63,872 nt of DNA from an uncultured Clostridia bacterium (lineage in GTDB: Bacteria; Bacillota; Clostridia; TANB77; CAG-508). The position numbers were made by a program, and so were the translations under genes. Under the pieces are notes generated by a model. That model had not been told where the DNA came from, did no database searches, and worked only from the letters and a program-made list of their open reading frames with translations. The stretch spans positions 1 to 63,872 of the forward strand of contig CAKPNF010000010.1 in assembly GCA_934168305.1 (NCBI GenBank). Reading direction: 5' to 3'. How positions within the stretch are numbered: the stretch's first letter is position 1; each line of letters begins with the position of its first letter. Below are positions 1-8,209 of this stretch, one piece after another.

Positions 1-12
1 GGGCTTAACCAC
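1..12 (+). rRNA. 3' end of 23S rRNA (partial)
   Basis: The first bases read GGGCTTAACC, which resembles the last nucleotides of Firmicutes 23S rRNA (the usual end is a GGACTTAACC-like stretch after TCGA). A 5S gene follows at about 200 bases on the same strand, which fits the standard 16S-23S-5S order. Only the tail is visible, so the exact end is uncertain. Bases 13-200 would then be the 23S-5S spacer, and nothing else is seen there. Confidence 0.5.
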
Positions 13-200
13 AAAACGTTAAGTTAAAAACAAAGTAATCGGAACGAAAATCCTAAAACATTCATCTATGTATTTTTGAGTGTGCTCAAATAATAAAAAT
101 TGAATAAAATAAAAAAAATTGGAAAAAATATTAAAAAGTACTTGAAAAAATAAATTATATATAGTATAATTCAAAAGTACCAAAAAGAAGTTATCAATTT

Positions 201-318
201 TCTGGTAATGATGACACTTAGGGTAATACCTGTTCCCATTCCGAACACAGAAGTCAAGCCTAAATGTGCCGAAAATACTTGTGGGTTACCCTGCTGGGAA
301 GATAGGTTGTTGCCAGAT
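201..318 (+). rRNA. rrf: 5S ribosomal RNA
   Basis: The sequence has the 5S hallmarks: terminal strands TCTGGTAA and TTGCCAGA that pair with each other, and the conserved core ACCTGTTCCCATTCCGAAC followed by AGAAGTCAAGC. The length of about 117 nt is typical. It sits between the presumed 23S tail and tRNA-Asn, as in a Firmicutes rRNA operon. Confidence 0.95.
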
Positions 319-329
319 TTAATATATAT

Positions 330-405
330 TCCTCTTTAGCTCAGTTGGTAGAGCGCTCGGCTGTTAACCGATAGGTCGTTGGTTCGAGTCCAACAAGAGG
401 AGCCA
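330..405 (+). tRNA. tRNA-Asn (anticodon GTT)
   Basis: The cloverleaf is complete. The acceptor arms TCCTCTT and AAGAGGA pair, the T loop reads GGTTCGAGTCC, the anticodon loop reads CTGTTAA with anticodon GTT, and a CCA end is encoded. It lies 12 nt after the 5S gene and is probably co-transcribed with the rRNA operon. Confidence 0.96.
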
Positions 406-411
406 ATAAAT

Positions 412-452
412 AAAAAGCTTTGTAAAGTAACATTTACAAGGCTTTTTATTTT
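412..452 (+). terminator. Terminator of the rRNA/tRNA operon
   Basis: A hairpin with arms AAAAGCTTTGTAAA and TTTACAAGGCTTTT (one G-U pair) is followed by a T-rich tract. It lies directly after tRNA-Asn. Confidence 0.85.
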
Positions 453-565
453 ATTTAAAAAATTTTAACAATGTTCGCTATAAAAATACAGCATTTTAAT
501 ATATAATTAACATATTAAGGATGTAAAAAAATACATTATAAATTAGGATATAAAAAAGAGATTAT

Positions 566-1189
566 TTAGCAACTAACCTCAAATGTAGGAATACCAGTAG
601 AATAAGGAGCAATATCATATTGCTGAAAATAAACAACAACAGAATAAGGAGTAAGATAAAATTGACTAGGATTAAAAGTATCTAAAATCAAAGAACAATA
701 ATCGTCAAAATAATTATCAGCTCCTTTTTCTGATATTTGTTTATTAATATCTTTAAGAATGCAAAGAATGTAATTAGGGTTATCATAAAAAACATCATTC
801 AGAAAAAATTGAGAACCATACTCAAAATTCCAATTTTGAGAAGTTCTAATAGTTGAACCATGAGCACCACCTGTAAAAGTATATTTGTCTTGATATAAGC
901 TTAAAAAAGGTTCTTGATTGTAAGTTATATAAGTTTTAAAAACAAGTTCATATACCATAACAGGAAAACCCTGTGAAACATTATAATCATAAGTATTTTT
1001 GGCATCAGAGAACATAGTATTTTTAGCATAATTTTCTAAATTAATAGCTTTTCTTAAATTAAAATCATTAAATTTTTTTGTATCATAATGAAAAGAATAA
1101 ACTTGAGGATATTCTATTTCATACTTTAAAATAACAGTTCCTTTATATTTTAATTCATTTTTTATAATCTTTTTTTCAATTTTAAACAT
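566..1189 (-). CDS. DUF3298/DUF4163 (RsiV/PdaC-like) protein
   Basis: This 207-residue protein has the signature of the DUF4163-DUF3298 pair: a central YTFTGGAHG motif around residue 105 and a C-terminal stretch VVYFQQYDIAPYSTGIP. The same architecture forms the extracellular part of RsiV anti-sigma factors and the N-terminal part of PdaC. Here there is no signal peptide, membrane segment or anti-sigma domain, so it is a stand-alone, apparently cytoplasmic version. A start four codons further upstream (1201) is possible, but the GGGTGA sequence just before the ATG at 1189 makes 1189 the better choice. It stands alone, divergent from the lipase gene. Its substrate is unknown. Confidence 0.75.
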   Translation of the reverse strand: MFKIEKKIIKNELKYKGTVILKYEIEYPQVYSFHYDTKKFNDFNLRKAINLENYAKNTMFSDAKNTYDYNVSQGFPVMVYELVFKTYITYNQEPFLSLYQDKYTFTGGAHGSTIRTSQNWNFEYGSQFFLNDVFYDNPNYILCILKDINKQISEKGADNYFDDYCSLILDTFNPSQFYLTPYSVVVYFQQYDIAPYSTGIPTFEVSC

Positions 1190-1375
1190 ATAATCACCCA
1201 TTAAAATTTATGTATCACATTTATAAAATGTGATAATAAAACAAAATAATTATATAGAAATTCATTTAATATAATTATTGATAAAGTAAAAAAATTATGA
1301 TATTATTTCAAAAAATAATTATAATAATATAAAAAAGATTTAATACATAAATTTAGAAAATAAGAAAGGTAAAAT

Positions 1376-2311
1376 ATGAAAGAAGAAAAAATCAAAATTA
1401 TATCAGAAGTTGACGAACTAAAAATAGACTGCATATTAATACAACCAGAAGGAGAAATAAAAGGAATAGTGCAACTTGCACACGGAATGAACGAACACAA
1501 AGAAAGATATATAGACTTTATGAAATACTTAGCAGAAAATGGATATGCATGTTTTATAAATGATCATAGAGGACATGGAAAAAGTCTAAAAAATGAAGAA
1601 GATATAGGATATTTTTACGAAAACGAAGCAGAAGCAGTAATAGAAGATTTATATCAAATAACAAGGTATCTAAAAGAAAAATTCAATGGTAAAAAAATCA
1701 TACTATTTGGACACAGTATGGGATCAATGATAGTAAGAAAATACATTGCAAGATATGATAACAAAATAGATGGACTAATAGTATGTGGCTCACCAAGCAA
1801 AAACGTAAATGCAAAATTGGGACTAGCAATAGTAAAAATAATGGAAATATTTAAAGGTGAAAAATATCGTAGTAAATTTGTCAAAGGTTTAATGTTCAAT
1901 GGATATGACAAAGATGACAAATTAAAAAACAGTTGGATTTGTAACAATAGAGAAATAGTAGAAAAATATAATGCAGACGAACTATGTCAATATGACTACA
2001 CATTAAACGGATTTGAAAATATCATTAGATTGATGATAGATATATACAATCCAAAAATATATAGAAAAAATAATTTGAAATTACCAATATATTTTATAGC
2101 AGGAAGCGATGACCCTGTAATATCATCAATTAAGGCATGGTATAAGGCTCAAATATTTTTAAAAAATTTAGGTTATACAAACATAAGCAGTGATTTGTAT
2201 GAAAATATGAGTCATGAAATTTTAAATGAATTAGAAAATAAAACAGTATATGAAAATATTTTAAAATGGATAAATGTCCATTTAGGGACAGGTACCAAAA
2301 GGACAAAATGA
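1376..2311 (+). CDS. Alpha/beta hydrolase, monoacylglycerol lipase-like
   Basis: This 311-residue cytosolic serine hydrolase belongs to the PldB/Hydrolase_4 group (lysophospholipase or monoglyceride lipase). An oxyanion HG sits at 36-37 in LAHGMNEH. The nucleophile elbow is GHSMGS with Ser114. The acidic residue is Asp245 or Asp246 (GSDDPV) and the histidine is His280 (MSHEI). It is followed 46 nt later by a TetR regulator and then oleate hydratase, so a role in releasing and handling fatty acids is a reasonable inference. The ribosome site AGAAAGG precedes the ATG. The true substrate, whether monoglyceride, lysophospholipid or another ester, cannot be told from sequence. Confidence 0.82.
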   Translation: MKEEKIKIISEVDELKIDCILIQPEGEIKGIVQLAHGMNEHKERYIDFMKYLAENGYACFINDHRGHGKSLKNEEDIGYFYENEAEAVIEDLYQITRYLKEKFNGKKIILFGHSMGSMIVRKYIARYDNKIDGLIVCGSPSKNVNAKLGLAIVKIMEIFKGEKYRSKFVKGLMFNGYDKDDKLKNSWICNNREIVEKYNADELCQYDYTLNGFENIIRLMIDIYNPKIYRKNNLKLPIYFIAGSDDPVISSIKAWYKAQIFLKNLGYTNISSDLYENMSHEILNELENKTVYENILKWINVHLGTGTKRTK

Positions 2312-2334
2312 CCATTTGAGAAATGTCCCTAAAA
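2281..2334. repeat. GGGAC-type inverted repeat at the lipase stop codon
   Basis: Arms TTTAGGGACA and TGTCCCTAAA flank a 34-base centre containing GGTACC. The left arm encodes the end of the hydrolase and the right arm lies just before the TetR gene's ribosome site. It resembles the GGGAC-bearing palindromes at 24984, 34429 and 37931 and may be a worn relative of them. Confidence 0.6.
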
Positions 2335-2357
2335 TGACAAAAAATAAAGGAGAAAAT

Positions 2358-2906
2358 ATGTCAGAATTAACGAAGAAAGCACTAGCAGTATCTTTAAAAA
2401 AATTACTTTCAAAAAAAGAATTATCAAAAATAACAATATCAAATATAACAGATGTGTGTGGAATAAACAGACAAACATTTTATTATCATTTTAAAGACAT
2501 ATATGACTTATTAGAATGGATATATAAAAACGAAGTTATAGACGAAATTGATAATAAAGATGAAGAATGGCAGCAACGTTTTTTATATATTTTTAAATAT
2601 GTATTAAAAAACAAAGAATTTGTAAAAAATACATATAACTCAATAAGTAGGGAGTATTTATTAAGATTTATTTATTTGCAGACCAATAAATTATTAATTG
2701 ATTTTATTGACAAAGAATCTGAAGGAATGAATATAAAAGTAGAAGATAAAAAATTTATGGCTGATTTTTATAAATATGGGTTTGTTGGAATTCTGCAAGA
2801 ATGGATAGAAGATGGTATGAAAGAGGAGCCAGAAATAATAATAAAAAAACTAAATAATATTATTGAAGGGGATTTTAAAAAAGCATTAGAAAAAATGCAA
2901 AATTAA
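2358..2906 (+). CDS. TetR/AcrR-family regulator (DhaS-like)
   Basis: This 182-residue protein has an N-terminal TetR helix-turn-helix (residues about 20-50, with ITDVCGINRQTFYYHFKD), in which the YYHF signature is typical of the DhaS/TetR_C_8 branch. The C-terminal helical ligand domain has no recognisable ligand motif. An in-frame ATG lies upstream at 2316, but AAGGAG ten bases before the ATG at 2358 decides the start. It sits between the lipase and oleate hydratase on the same strand. TetR proteins often sit beside oleate hydratase genes, so control of that gene, perhaps by a fatty acid, is inferred. Confidence 0.85.
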   Translation: MSELTKKALAVSLKKLLSKKELSKITISNITDVCGINRQTFYYHFKDIYDLLEWIYKNEVIDEIDNKDEEWQQRFLYIFKYVLKNKEFVKNTYNSISREYLLRFIYLQTNKLLIDFIDKESEGMNIKVEDKKFMADFYKYGFVGILQEWIEDGMKEEPEIIIKKLNNIIEGDFKKALEKMQN

Positions 2907-2951
2907 AATTATTCTTAAAATTTATACAAAAACATAAAATTGTCCCAAAAT

Positions 2952-3005
2952 TATACATATTAAAATACTTGTATATTGAAAATTTAAAAAAATTGTTTTT
3001 ATAAT
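2952..3005 (+). promoter_or_regulatory. Promoter and possible operator of oleate hydratase
   Basis: TTGAAA (2976-2981), an 18-base spacer and TATAAT (3000-3005) make a plausible sigma-A promoter. An inverted repeat TATACA-N12-TGTATA (2952-2957 and 2970-2975) abuts the -35 element and is a candidate site for the neighbouring TetR protein. The operator role is inferred from position only. Confidence 0.5.
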
Positions 3006-3032
3006 ATTTCAATAACAAAGGAGGAATAAAAT

Positions 3033-4808
3033 ATGTATTATAGTAATGGAAATTATGAAGCATTTGCACATCCTAGAAAACCAGAGGGAGTAGATAACAA
3101 ATCAGCATATTTAGTAGGAGCAGGGCTTGCATCACTTGCAGCAGCATGTTTTTTAGTAAGAGATGGACAAATGAAAGGTGAAAATATTCACATATTAGAA
3201 GAAGCAAAATTACCAGGAGGAGCATGTGATGGAATTGAAGATGTACAAAAAGGATTTATAATCCGTGGTGGAAGAGAAATGGAAAATCATTTTGAATGTT
3301 TATGGGATTTATTCCGTTCAATACCATCATTAGAAACAGAAGGAGCGTCAGTATTAGACGAATATTATTGGCTTAATAAAAAAGACCCAAATTATTCATT
3401 AATGAGAGCAACATTAAAAAGAGGTCAAGACGCACACACAGATGGAAAATTTACACTATCTGAAAAAGCATCAATGGAAATAATAAAATTATTTATGACA
3501 AAAGACGAAGATTTATATGATAAAAAAATAACAGATGTATTTACAGATGAATTCTTCAAATCAAATTTTTGGTTATACTGGAGAACAATGTTTGCATTTG
3601 AAGATTGGCACAGCGCACTAGAAATGAAATTATATATTCAAAGATTTATACATCACATTGGTGGCTTACCAGACTTTTCAGCATTAAAATTCACAAAATA
3701 TAATCAATATGAATCATTAATAATGCCAATGGTAAAATACTTAGAAAGTCATGGAGTTCAATTCCAATATGATACAAAAGTTACAAATGTATTATTTGAT
3801 ATTGATGGCAAAAAGAAAACTGCAAAACAAATAATATGCATTCACAATGGTGAAGAAGAAACAATCAATCTAACAGTAAATGATTTAGTATTTGTTACAA
3901 ATGGAAGTTGTACAGAAAGTGCAATGCTTGGAGACCAAAACACTGCACCAGATTTAACTATACAAAATGGCGAGGGAGCATGTTGGGATTTATGGAGAAA
4001 AATTGCAAGACAAAGTCAAGATTTTGGGCATCCAGATAAATTCTGTTCAGACATTTCTAAAACAAATTGGGAGTCTGCAACAGTTACAACATTAGACGAT
4101 AAAATTCCACCATATATAGAAAAAATTTGTAAAAGAGACCCATTTAGTGGTAGAGTTGTAACAGGTGGAATCGTTTCAGTAAAAGACTCAAATTGGCTAA
4201 TGAGCTGGACAATAAATAGACAACCACACTTCAAAAATCAACCTAAAGGCCAATTGGTTGTATGGGTTTATGGCTTATTTACAAACAAACCAGGAAACTA
4301 TATAAAGAAACCAATGAGAGAATGTACAGGTAAAGAAATTACAGAAGAATGGCTATATCATTTAGGTGTTCCAGAAGACCAAATAGAAGAATTGGCTACA
4401 AATTCTGCAAATTGCGTACCTTGTATGATGCCATATATAACAGCATTCTTTATGCCAAGAACAGCGGGAGATAGACCAAAAGTTGTTCCAGATGGATGCA
4501 GAAACTTTGCATTTTTAGGACAATTTGCTGATACCGTTAGAGATACAGTATTTACAACAGAGTATTCTGTAAGAACTGCTATGGAAGCGGTTTACACATT
4601 GTTAGATGTAGATAGAGGTGTTCCGGAAGTATTTGGTTCTTGTTATGATGTTCGTGTTTTACTCGATTCAACTTCAAAGATGATGGATGGTAAAAAATTA
4701 ACTGATATGAAGTTGCCTTTTGCTACTGAACTTGTTGCTAAAAAGGCTTTAAAAAAAGTTGAGGGTACTGTTGTTGAGGATTTATTAAAAAGATATAATT
4801 TGATATAA
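3033..4808 (+). CDS. ohyA: Oleate hydratase (myosin-cross-reactive antigen family)
   Basis: This 591-residue FAD-dependent enzyme adds water across the cis-9 double bond of unsaturated fatty acids, giving 10-hydroxystearate from oleate. It is usually membrane-associated and thought to detoxify host fatty acids. The FAD-binding motif GAGLASLAAA starts at Gly29. The family motif RGGREMENHFECLWDL contains Glu82, which aligns with the catalytic Glu82 described for the S. aureus enzyme. The length is normal for the family. AAGGAGG precedes the ATG. It follows a TetR gene and a lipase-like hydrolase, and a terminator follows at 4842. Recognition is firm. Confidence 0.96.
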   Translation: MYYSNGNYEAFAHPRKPEGVDNKSAYLVGAGLASLAAACFLVRDGQMKGENIHILEEAKLPGGACDGIEDVQKGFIIRGGREMENHFECLWDLFRSIPSLETEGASVLDEYYWLNKKDPNYSLMRATLKRGQDAHTDGKFTLSEKASMEIIKLFMTKDEDLYDKKITDVFTDEFFKSNFWLYWRTMFAFEDWHSALEMKLYIQRFIHHIGGLPDFSALKFTKYNQYESLIMPMVKYLESHGVQFQYDTKVTNVLFDIDGKKKTAKQIICIHNGEEETINLTVNDLVFVTNGSCTESAMLGDQNTAPDLTIQNGEGACWDLWRKIARQSQDFGHPDKFCSDISKTNWESATVTTLDDKIPPYIEKICKRDPFSGRVVTGGIVSVKDSNWLMSWTINRQPHFKNQPKGQLVVWVYGLFTNKPGNYIKKPMRECTGKEITEEWLYHLGVPEDQIEELATNSANCVPCMMPYITAFFMPRTAGDRPKVVPDGCRNFAFLGQFADTVRDTVFTTEYSVRTAMEAVYTLLDVDRGVPEVFGSCYDVRVLLDSTSKMMDGKKLTDMKLPFATELVAKKALKKVEGTVVEDLLKRYNLI

Positions 4809-4841
4809 TTTTAAAATACATTAAGTAAGTATAATAGTAAT

Positions 4842-4870
4842 AAAAAGCAGGAATTTTCTGCTTTTTATTG
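4842..4870 (+). terminator. Terminator after oleate hydratase
   Basis: The hairpin AAAAAGCAG / CTGCTTTTT with a 7-base loop is followed by a T-rich run. Confidence 0.85.
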
Positions 4871-4929
4871 TTTTTACATATAAAATTATATATAATATAC
4901 AATATGAAGAAAGTGAAAGGATGAACATT

Positions 4930-5682
4930 GTGAAAAAAGAAGAAAGCATAGGAATTTTTGACTCGGGAATAGGCGGAGTAACAGTACTAAAAGAAATAAT
5001 CAAAATATTACCAAACGAAAATTATATATATTATAGTGACTCAAAAAACAATCCATATGGTGACAAGACAGATGAAGAAATATTTGACATATGCGATAAA
5101 ATTGTTAAAGAGCTATTAGATAAAAAATGTAAAGCAATAGTAATAGCATGTAATACAGCAAGCGCAAAAGCAGCAAAAAAATTAAGAGAAAAGTACACGA
5201 AGATACCAATAATAGCAATAGAGCCAGCATACAAAATGGTACATGATTTTGCATATAATCAGGTAACACTAGTTATGGCTACAAAAGGAACAATAGAGAG
5301 TGAAAAATTTCATAAATTATATAACAAATATGATAATCATAAAACATATTTAATGGCATGTAAAGGACTAGCAGATATAATAGAAGAAGGAAATCAAGAA
5401 AAAATTAATAAATATTTAAATGAAAAATTATCTAAATATAAAGGAAAAGTTCATAATGTTGTTTTAGGATGTACACATTATCCATTAATTCAAAATGAGA
5501 TAAAAAAAGTTCTGGGTAATGTGGAATTTTTTAATGGTGCTAATAGTTTAGCAAAATATTTAAGAGATATATTAAATGAAAACAATATTATAAACGAATC
5601 TAAAGATAAAGGAGATGTTGAATTTTTTGATTCAAGTAATTCGGAATTTAAGAGAGATAGATTCTTTATTAATTTAAAATAA
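4930..5682 (+). CDS. murI: Glutamate racemase (copy 1)
   Basis: It interconverts L- and D-glutamate, supplying D-Glu for peptidoglycan. The N-terminal FDSGIGG motif is present. The two catalytic cysteines are Cys74 (ACNTAS) and Cys181 (GCTHYP). The start is set at a GTG: the in-frame ATG nine bases earlier overlaps the AAAGGA ribosome site, and the GTG start gives the same N-terminal length as the second racemase at 62366. The two proteins are clearly paralogous, with long identical stretches such as NPYGDK, GTIESEKFHKLY and HKTYLMACKGLADIIEEGN. It is monocistronic here. Confidence 0.94.
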   Translation: MKKEESIGIFDSGIGGVTVLKEIIKILPNENYIYYSDSKNNPYGDKTDEEIFDICDKIVKELLDKKCKAIVIACNTASAKAAKKLREKYTKIPIIAIEPAYKMVHDFAYNQVTLVMATKGTIESEKFHKLYNKYDNHKTYLMACKGLADIIEEGNQEKINKYLNEKLSKYKGKVHNVVLGCTHYPLIQNEIKKVLGNVEFFNGANSLAKYLRDILNENNIINESKDKGDVEFFDSSNSEFKRDRFFINLK

Positions 5683-5717
5683 TATATTAAGTTTATATTA
5701 CAAAATAATATCGTAAA

Positions 5718-5834
5718 ATGGGAGGAGTAATAGGATTTTCTTCTAAATCGGGTAGTATATATAGTGATGCTTCAATGTGTTTATCATCTTTGTTTTCATG
5801 TAGTTCTGAAGGAATAATGTTATTTTTATATTAA
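5718..5834 (+). other. 38-codon open frame, possible gene remnant
   Basis: A short frame begins MGGVIGFSSKSGSIYSDA after a GTAAA context, with no convincing upstream ribosome site. It contains the CGG and AGT-type codons of a real coding region but matches nothing I can name. It lies in a 283-base gap that otherwise looks empty. It may be a remnant or chance. Confidence 0.15.
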
Positions 5835-5952
5835 TATTTATGAATATAACTTACACTATGATAATATGTATGGAGTATACATTGTAAATAATTATTTTGA
5901 TCAGAATTAATAAATTATTATAATATAAGAAATTTAATATAAATATAATAAT

Positions 5953-5983
5953 AAAAGAACGGTCATTATGACCGTTCTTTTAA
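5953..5983. terminator. Palindromic terminator overlapping the spoIIID stop
   Basis: Perfect arms AAAGAACGGTCAT and ATGACCGTTCTTT are flanked by A and T runs, so the hairpin can work in both directions. On the minus strand the last codons of spoIIID form one arm and the stop codon lies at the loop. Confidence 0.8.
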
Positions 5984-6196
5984 ATACTTGTTTCTAGTTG
6001 CTTCTCCACCGCGAATATGCCGTTCAGCTTTATTTTTAGCAAGAATTTCGGCAGAAGTTGCGTTTGGACAAATCTTTGTAAGATATATATATACACTGCT
6101 TTTTGATATGCCAAATTCTTTAGCTGTTTCACGAACTGTAGAATGATTGATGTTAAAATAATCAACAACATTTTTTACCAATTGTTCATCTATCAT
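5966..6196 (-). CDS. spoIIID: Sporulation regulator SpoIIID
   Basis: This 76-residue DNA-binding protein controls mother-cell gene expression during sporulation. The helix-turn-helix TVRETAKEFGISKSSVYIYL is followed by the very conserved basic tail NKAERHIRGGEATRNKYL, which identifies the family. GGAGG seven bases before the ATG at 6196 sets the start; the longer frame to 6244 adds a non-conserved leader. Its presence supports a spore-forming Clostridia host. It is transcribed alone, opposite to its neighbours. Confidence 0.93.
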   Translation of the reverse strand: MIDEQLVKNVVDYFNINHSTVRETAKEFGISKSSVYIYLTKICPNATSAEILAKNKAERHIRGGEATRNKYLKERS

Positions 6197-6380
6197 ATAA
6201 TGCCCTCCAACATAAAACAAATAATAATATAATACAGTTAACAATATATATTATTATTATATAAGGAATAGAACTAAATAAATGAAATTTTTTAATAGTT
6301 AAATGAAAATTAAAAAAATTCATGTTTTATATTGACAACAAAACCTTAAATGTGTTAATATAAATATTGTTAATAGAAAT

Positions 6381-6464
6381 GCGGATGTGGCGGAACTGGT
6401 AGACGCGCTGGTCTTAGGAACCAGTGCCAACGGCGTGGGGGTTCGAGTCCCTTCATCCGCACCA
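6381..6464 (+). tRNA. tRNA-Leu (anticodon TAG)
   Basis: A class II tRNA with a long variable arm: acceptor arms GCGGATG and CATCCGC, D arm with GGTAGACGCG, anticodon loop CTTAGGA (anticodon TAG), variable arm TGCCAACGGCGT, T loop GGTTCGAGTCC and an encoded CCA. Confidence 0.97.
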
Positions 6465-6495
6465 ACGACGTATCTGTTCGAACTAACAGATACCA

Positions 6496-6527
6496 AAATC
6501 AATCAGTAAAATGGTTGATTTTTTTGT
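6496..6527 (+). terminator. Terminator after tRNA-Leu
   Basis: The hairpin AAATCAATC / GGTTGATTT is followed by a T run. A second small stem (ATCTGTT / AACAGAT) lies between the tRNA and this hairpin. Confidence 0.8.
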
Positions 6528-6739
6528 TTGCCTAAAAACAATAATGGTTTAAAGTAAAAAATATCTTAATATAAATTTTACTATGGCAAAACTTACGGAA
6601 ATGGAACAAACTGATAGAAATAAAGTAGTATTATATTTATTTAATAATATAAAAATTATATAAAAAGTAATTGAGCTTTACAAACAATTGTTTCATAATA
6701 GCACTTAAATAATTAAAAATAAAATATTACGAAATGGAG
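6528..6739. other. Intergenic region without a recognisable gene
   Basis: AT-rich sequence between tRNA-Leu and dinD. Only a 26-codon frame starting near 6582 is seen, without a ribosome site. An AAACAATTGTTT palindrome lies near 6683-6694. No canonical GAAC-N4-GTTC LexA box was found in front of dinD. Confidence 0.4.
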
Positions 6740-7569
6740 ATGATATTATTGAATGATATAGATAAGACTAATAAATCATTTGAGGATATTAAACATATTG
6801 ATGAAAATGGTGTGAATTTTGGTACGCTAGGGAACTACAAGTTATTTTAAACTATAAAGAATGGAGAAAATTTGAAAATGGAATAAACAAAGCAAAAGAA
6901 GCTTTCGAAAACAGTGAGGTTAGTGTATTTGACCATTTTGTCGACGTCGACAAAATGGTACAAATAGGTTCGAAAGCAGAAAGAAAGCAAAAAGATTATA
7001 AATTAACTCGTTATGCTTGTTATTTAATAGCTCAAAATGGAGATAGCAGAAAAAAAGTAATAGCTCTTGCTCAAACATATTTTGCAGTTCAAACTAGAAA
7101 GCAAGAAATTAGTGAAAAAGAATATAGTATGTTAACGGAAGATAAGAAAAGATTTTATCAAAGAGATTTAACACGAAAAGGAAATTACTCACTTAATCAA
7201 GCTGCGAAAAAAGCAGGAGTTAAAAATTTTGACAAATTTCACAATTCAGGCTATAAAGGTTTATATAATGGTGAAACAGCTGATGATATTGCAAAAAGAA
7301 AAGGATTAAGATATAGAGAAGATATTTTAGACAATATGGGAAGCGAAGAACTTGCAGCGAATCTATTTCGTATTACACAAACTGAATCAAAATTAAAAAA
7401 AGATAATATTTCTACTGAAAAAGAGGAAAACAAAACTCATTATAACATTGGAAAAAATATAAGAGAAGTAATTGCAAAGAATGTTGGAACTATGCCAGAA
7501 GATTTACCAACACCTAAAAAGAGTTTAAAACAATTAGAAAAGGAAAATAAAAAAATGTTAAATAAATAA
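6740..7569 (+). pseudogene. dinD: DinD-like DNA-damage-inducible protein, frameshifted
   Basis: Two frames together read as one DinD/BRO-N-type protein of about 276 residues. The first frame gives SFEDIKHIDENGVNF and then runs into a stop. Moving one base at the four-T run 6817-6820 restores WYARELQVILNYKEWRKFE, DHFVDVDKMV, RYACYLIAQNGD, ALAQTYFAVQTRKQEI and the rest of the family pattern. One T appears to be missing. The start is the ATG at 6740 or, with the GGAGATG ribosome site, a TTG at 6749. DinD homologues are SOS-linked proteins of uncertain function. Downstream of the shift the frame is intact to 7569, so the loss is either recent or an assembly error. A frame starting at 6955 would give only the C-terminal 204 residues. 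Confidence 0.8.
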
Positions 7570-7604
7570 TCTATATAAAATTTTGAAATACATTGTCCCA
7601 AATA

Positions 7605-7632
7605 TTGAATATTTCAATATTTTATAGTAAAA
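7605..7632 (+). promoter_or_regulatory. Promoter for the 7692 gene
   Basis: TTGAAT (7605-7610), a 16-base spacer and TAAAAT (7627-7632), 60 bases before the next ATG. Confidence 0.45.
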
Positions 7633-7691
7633 TATGTTCATAATTAAATATAGAAACTTTTAACAATTATTATTGTAAAGGAGGAAAAAAC

Positions 7692-8126
7692 ATGTCAATT
7701 ACTCTTGAACGCAACGGAAAATGGATAGAGTTACAGTATTTTTCAAATGAAGAGGTGGTTCGGTATTTAGCGGTAACATTGAATGCTAATAATTTTCGAT
7801 TTAGAAAAGTTTCTAAACTTAAGTTTGGTAATAGCATAATGGCAAAATATGATGATGCATATTTTATGATTTATGCAGACAAAACATGGATTGAAATGTC
7901 TTTTGATGGAAATTACAGAGAAAAGATGTCAGAAGTTATAGAAACTATTACTAAATGGGAAAGATTTTCTAAAACAGAACCAACCTTTTATGTAGAAATT
8001 GAAGAAGGAAAAGGTTCACATACCTATTCATATACAGTTATCTTTGAAAACGGGTATGCAACATGTGGAGATTATAGAAGACGCTTTGGCGATAAAATTA
8101 AAATCACTAGTTTTAAAAATAAATAA
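7692..8126 (+). CDS. Hypothetical 144-residue protein
   Basis: I do not recognise this protein. It begins after a strong AAAGGAGG site and ends before a clear terminator, so it is a real single-gene unit. The sequence is rich in aromatic residues and alternating beta-type stretches (WIELQYFS, FMIYADKTWIEMSF, SYTVIFENGYATCGDYRRRF), suggesting a small soluble mixed alpha/beta domain. There is no signal peptide or membrane segment. Its neighbours, dinD and the candidate small RNA, give no functional clue. Confidence 0.7.
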   Translation: MSITLERNGKWIELQYFSNEEVVRYLAVTLNANNFRFRKVSKLKFGNSIMAKYDDAYFMIYADKTWIEMSFDGNYREKMSEVIETITKWERFSKTEPTFYVEIEEGKGSHTYSYTVIFENGYATCGDYRRRFGDKIKITSFKNK

Positions 8127-8153
8127 TTAGTATATAATTGCGTCTGATATAAG

Positions 8154-8182
8154 AAAAGCAAGGCAAAATGTCTTGCTTTTTT
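8154..8182 (+). terminator. Terminator after the 7692 gene
   Basis: The hairpin AAAAGCAAG / CTTGCTTTT with a 9-base loop is followed by a T run. Confidence 0.85.
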
Positions 8183-8202
8183 CTATTACAATATGATATA
8201 AT
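8173..8202 (+). promoter_or_regulatory. Promoter of the candidate small RNA
   Basis: TTGCTT (8173-8178), an 18-base spacer and TATAAT (8197-8202). The -35 lies inside the preceding terminator hairpin. No open reading frame follows before the terminator at 8288. Confidence 0.45.
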
Positions 8203-8209
8203 AAAGGAA

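Noticed and set aside
6320..6502. Minus-strand open frame reading DEGTRTPTPLALVPKTSAS
   Set aside because: This is the well-known spurious frame antisense to tRNA-Leu; the tRNA explains the sequence fully.
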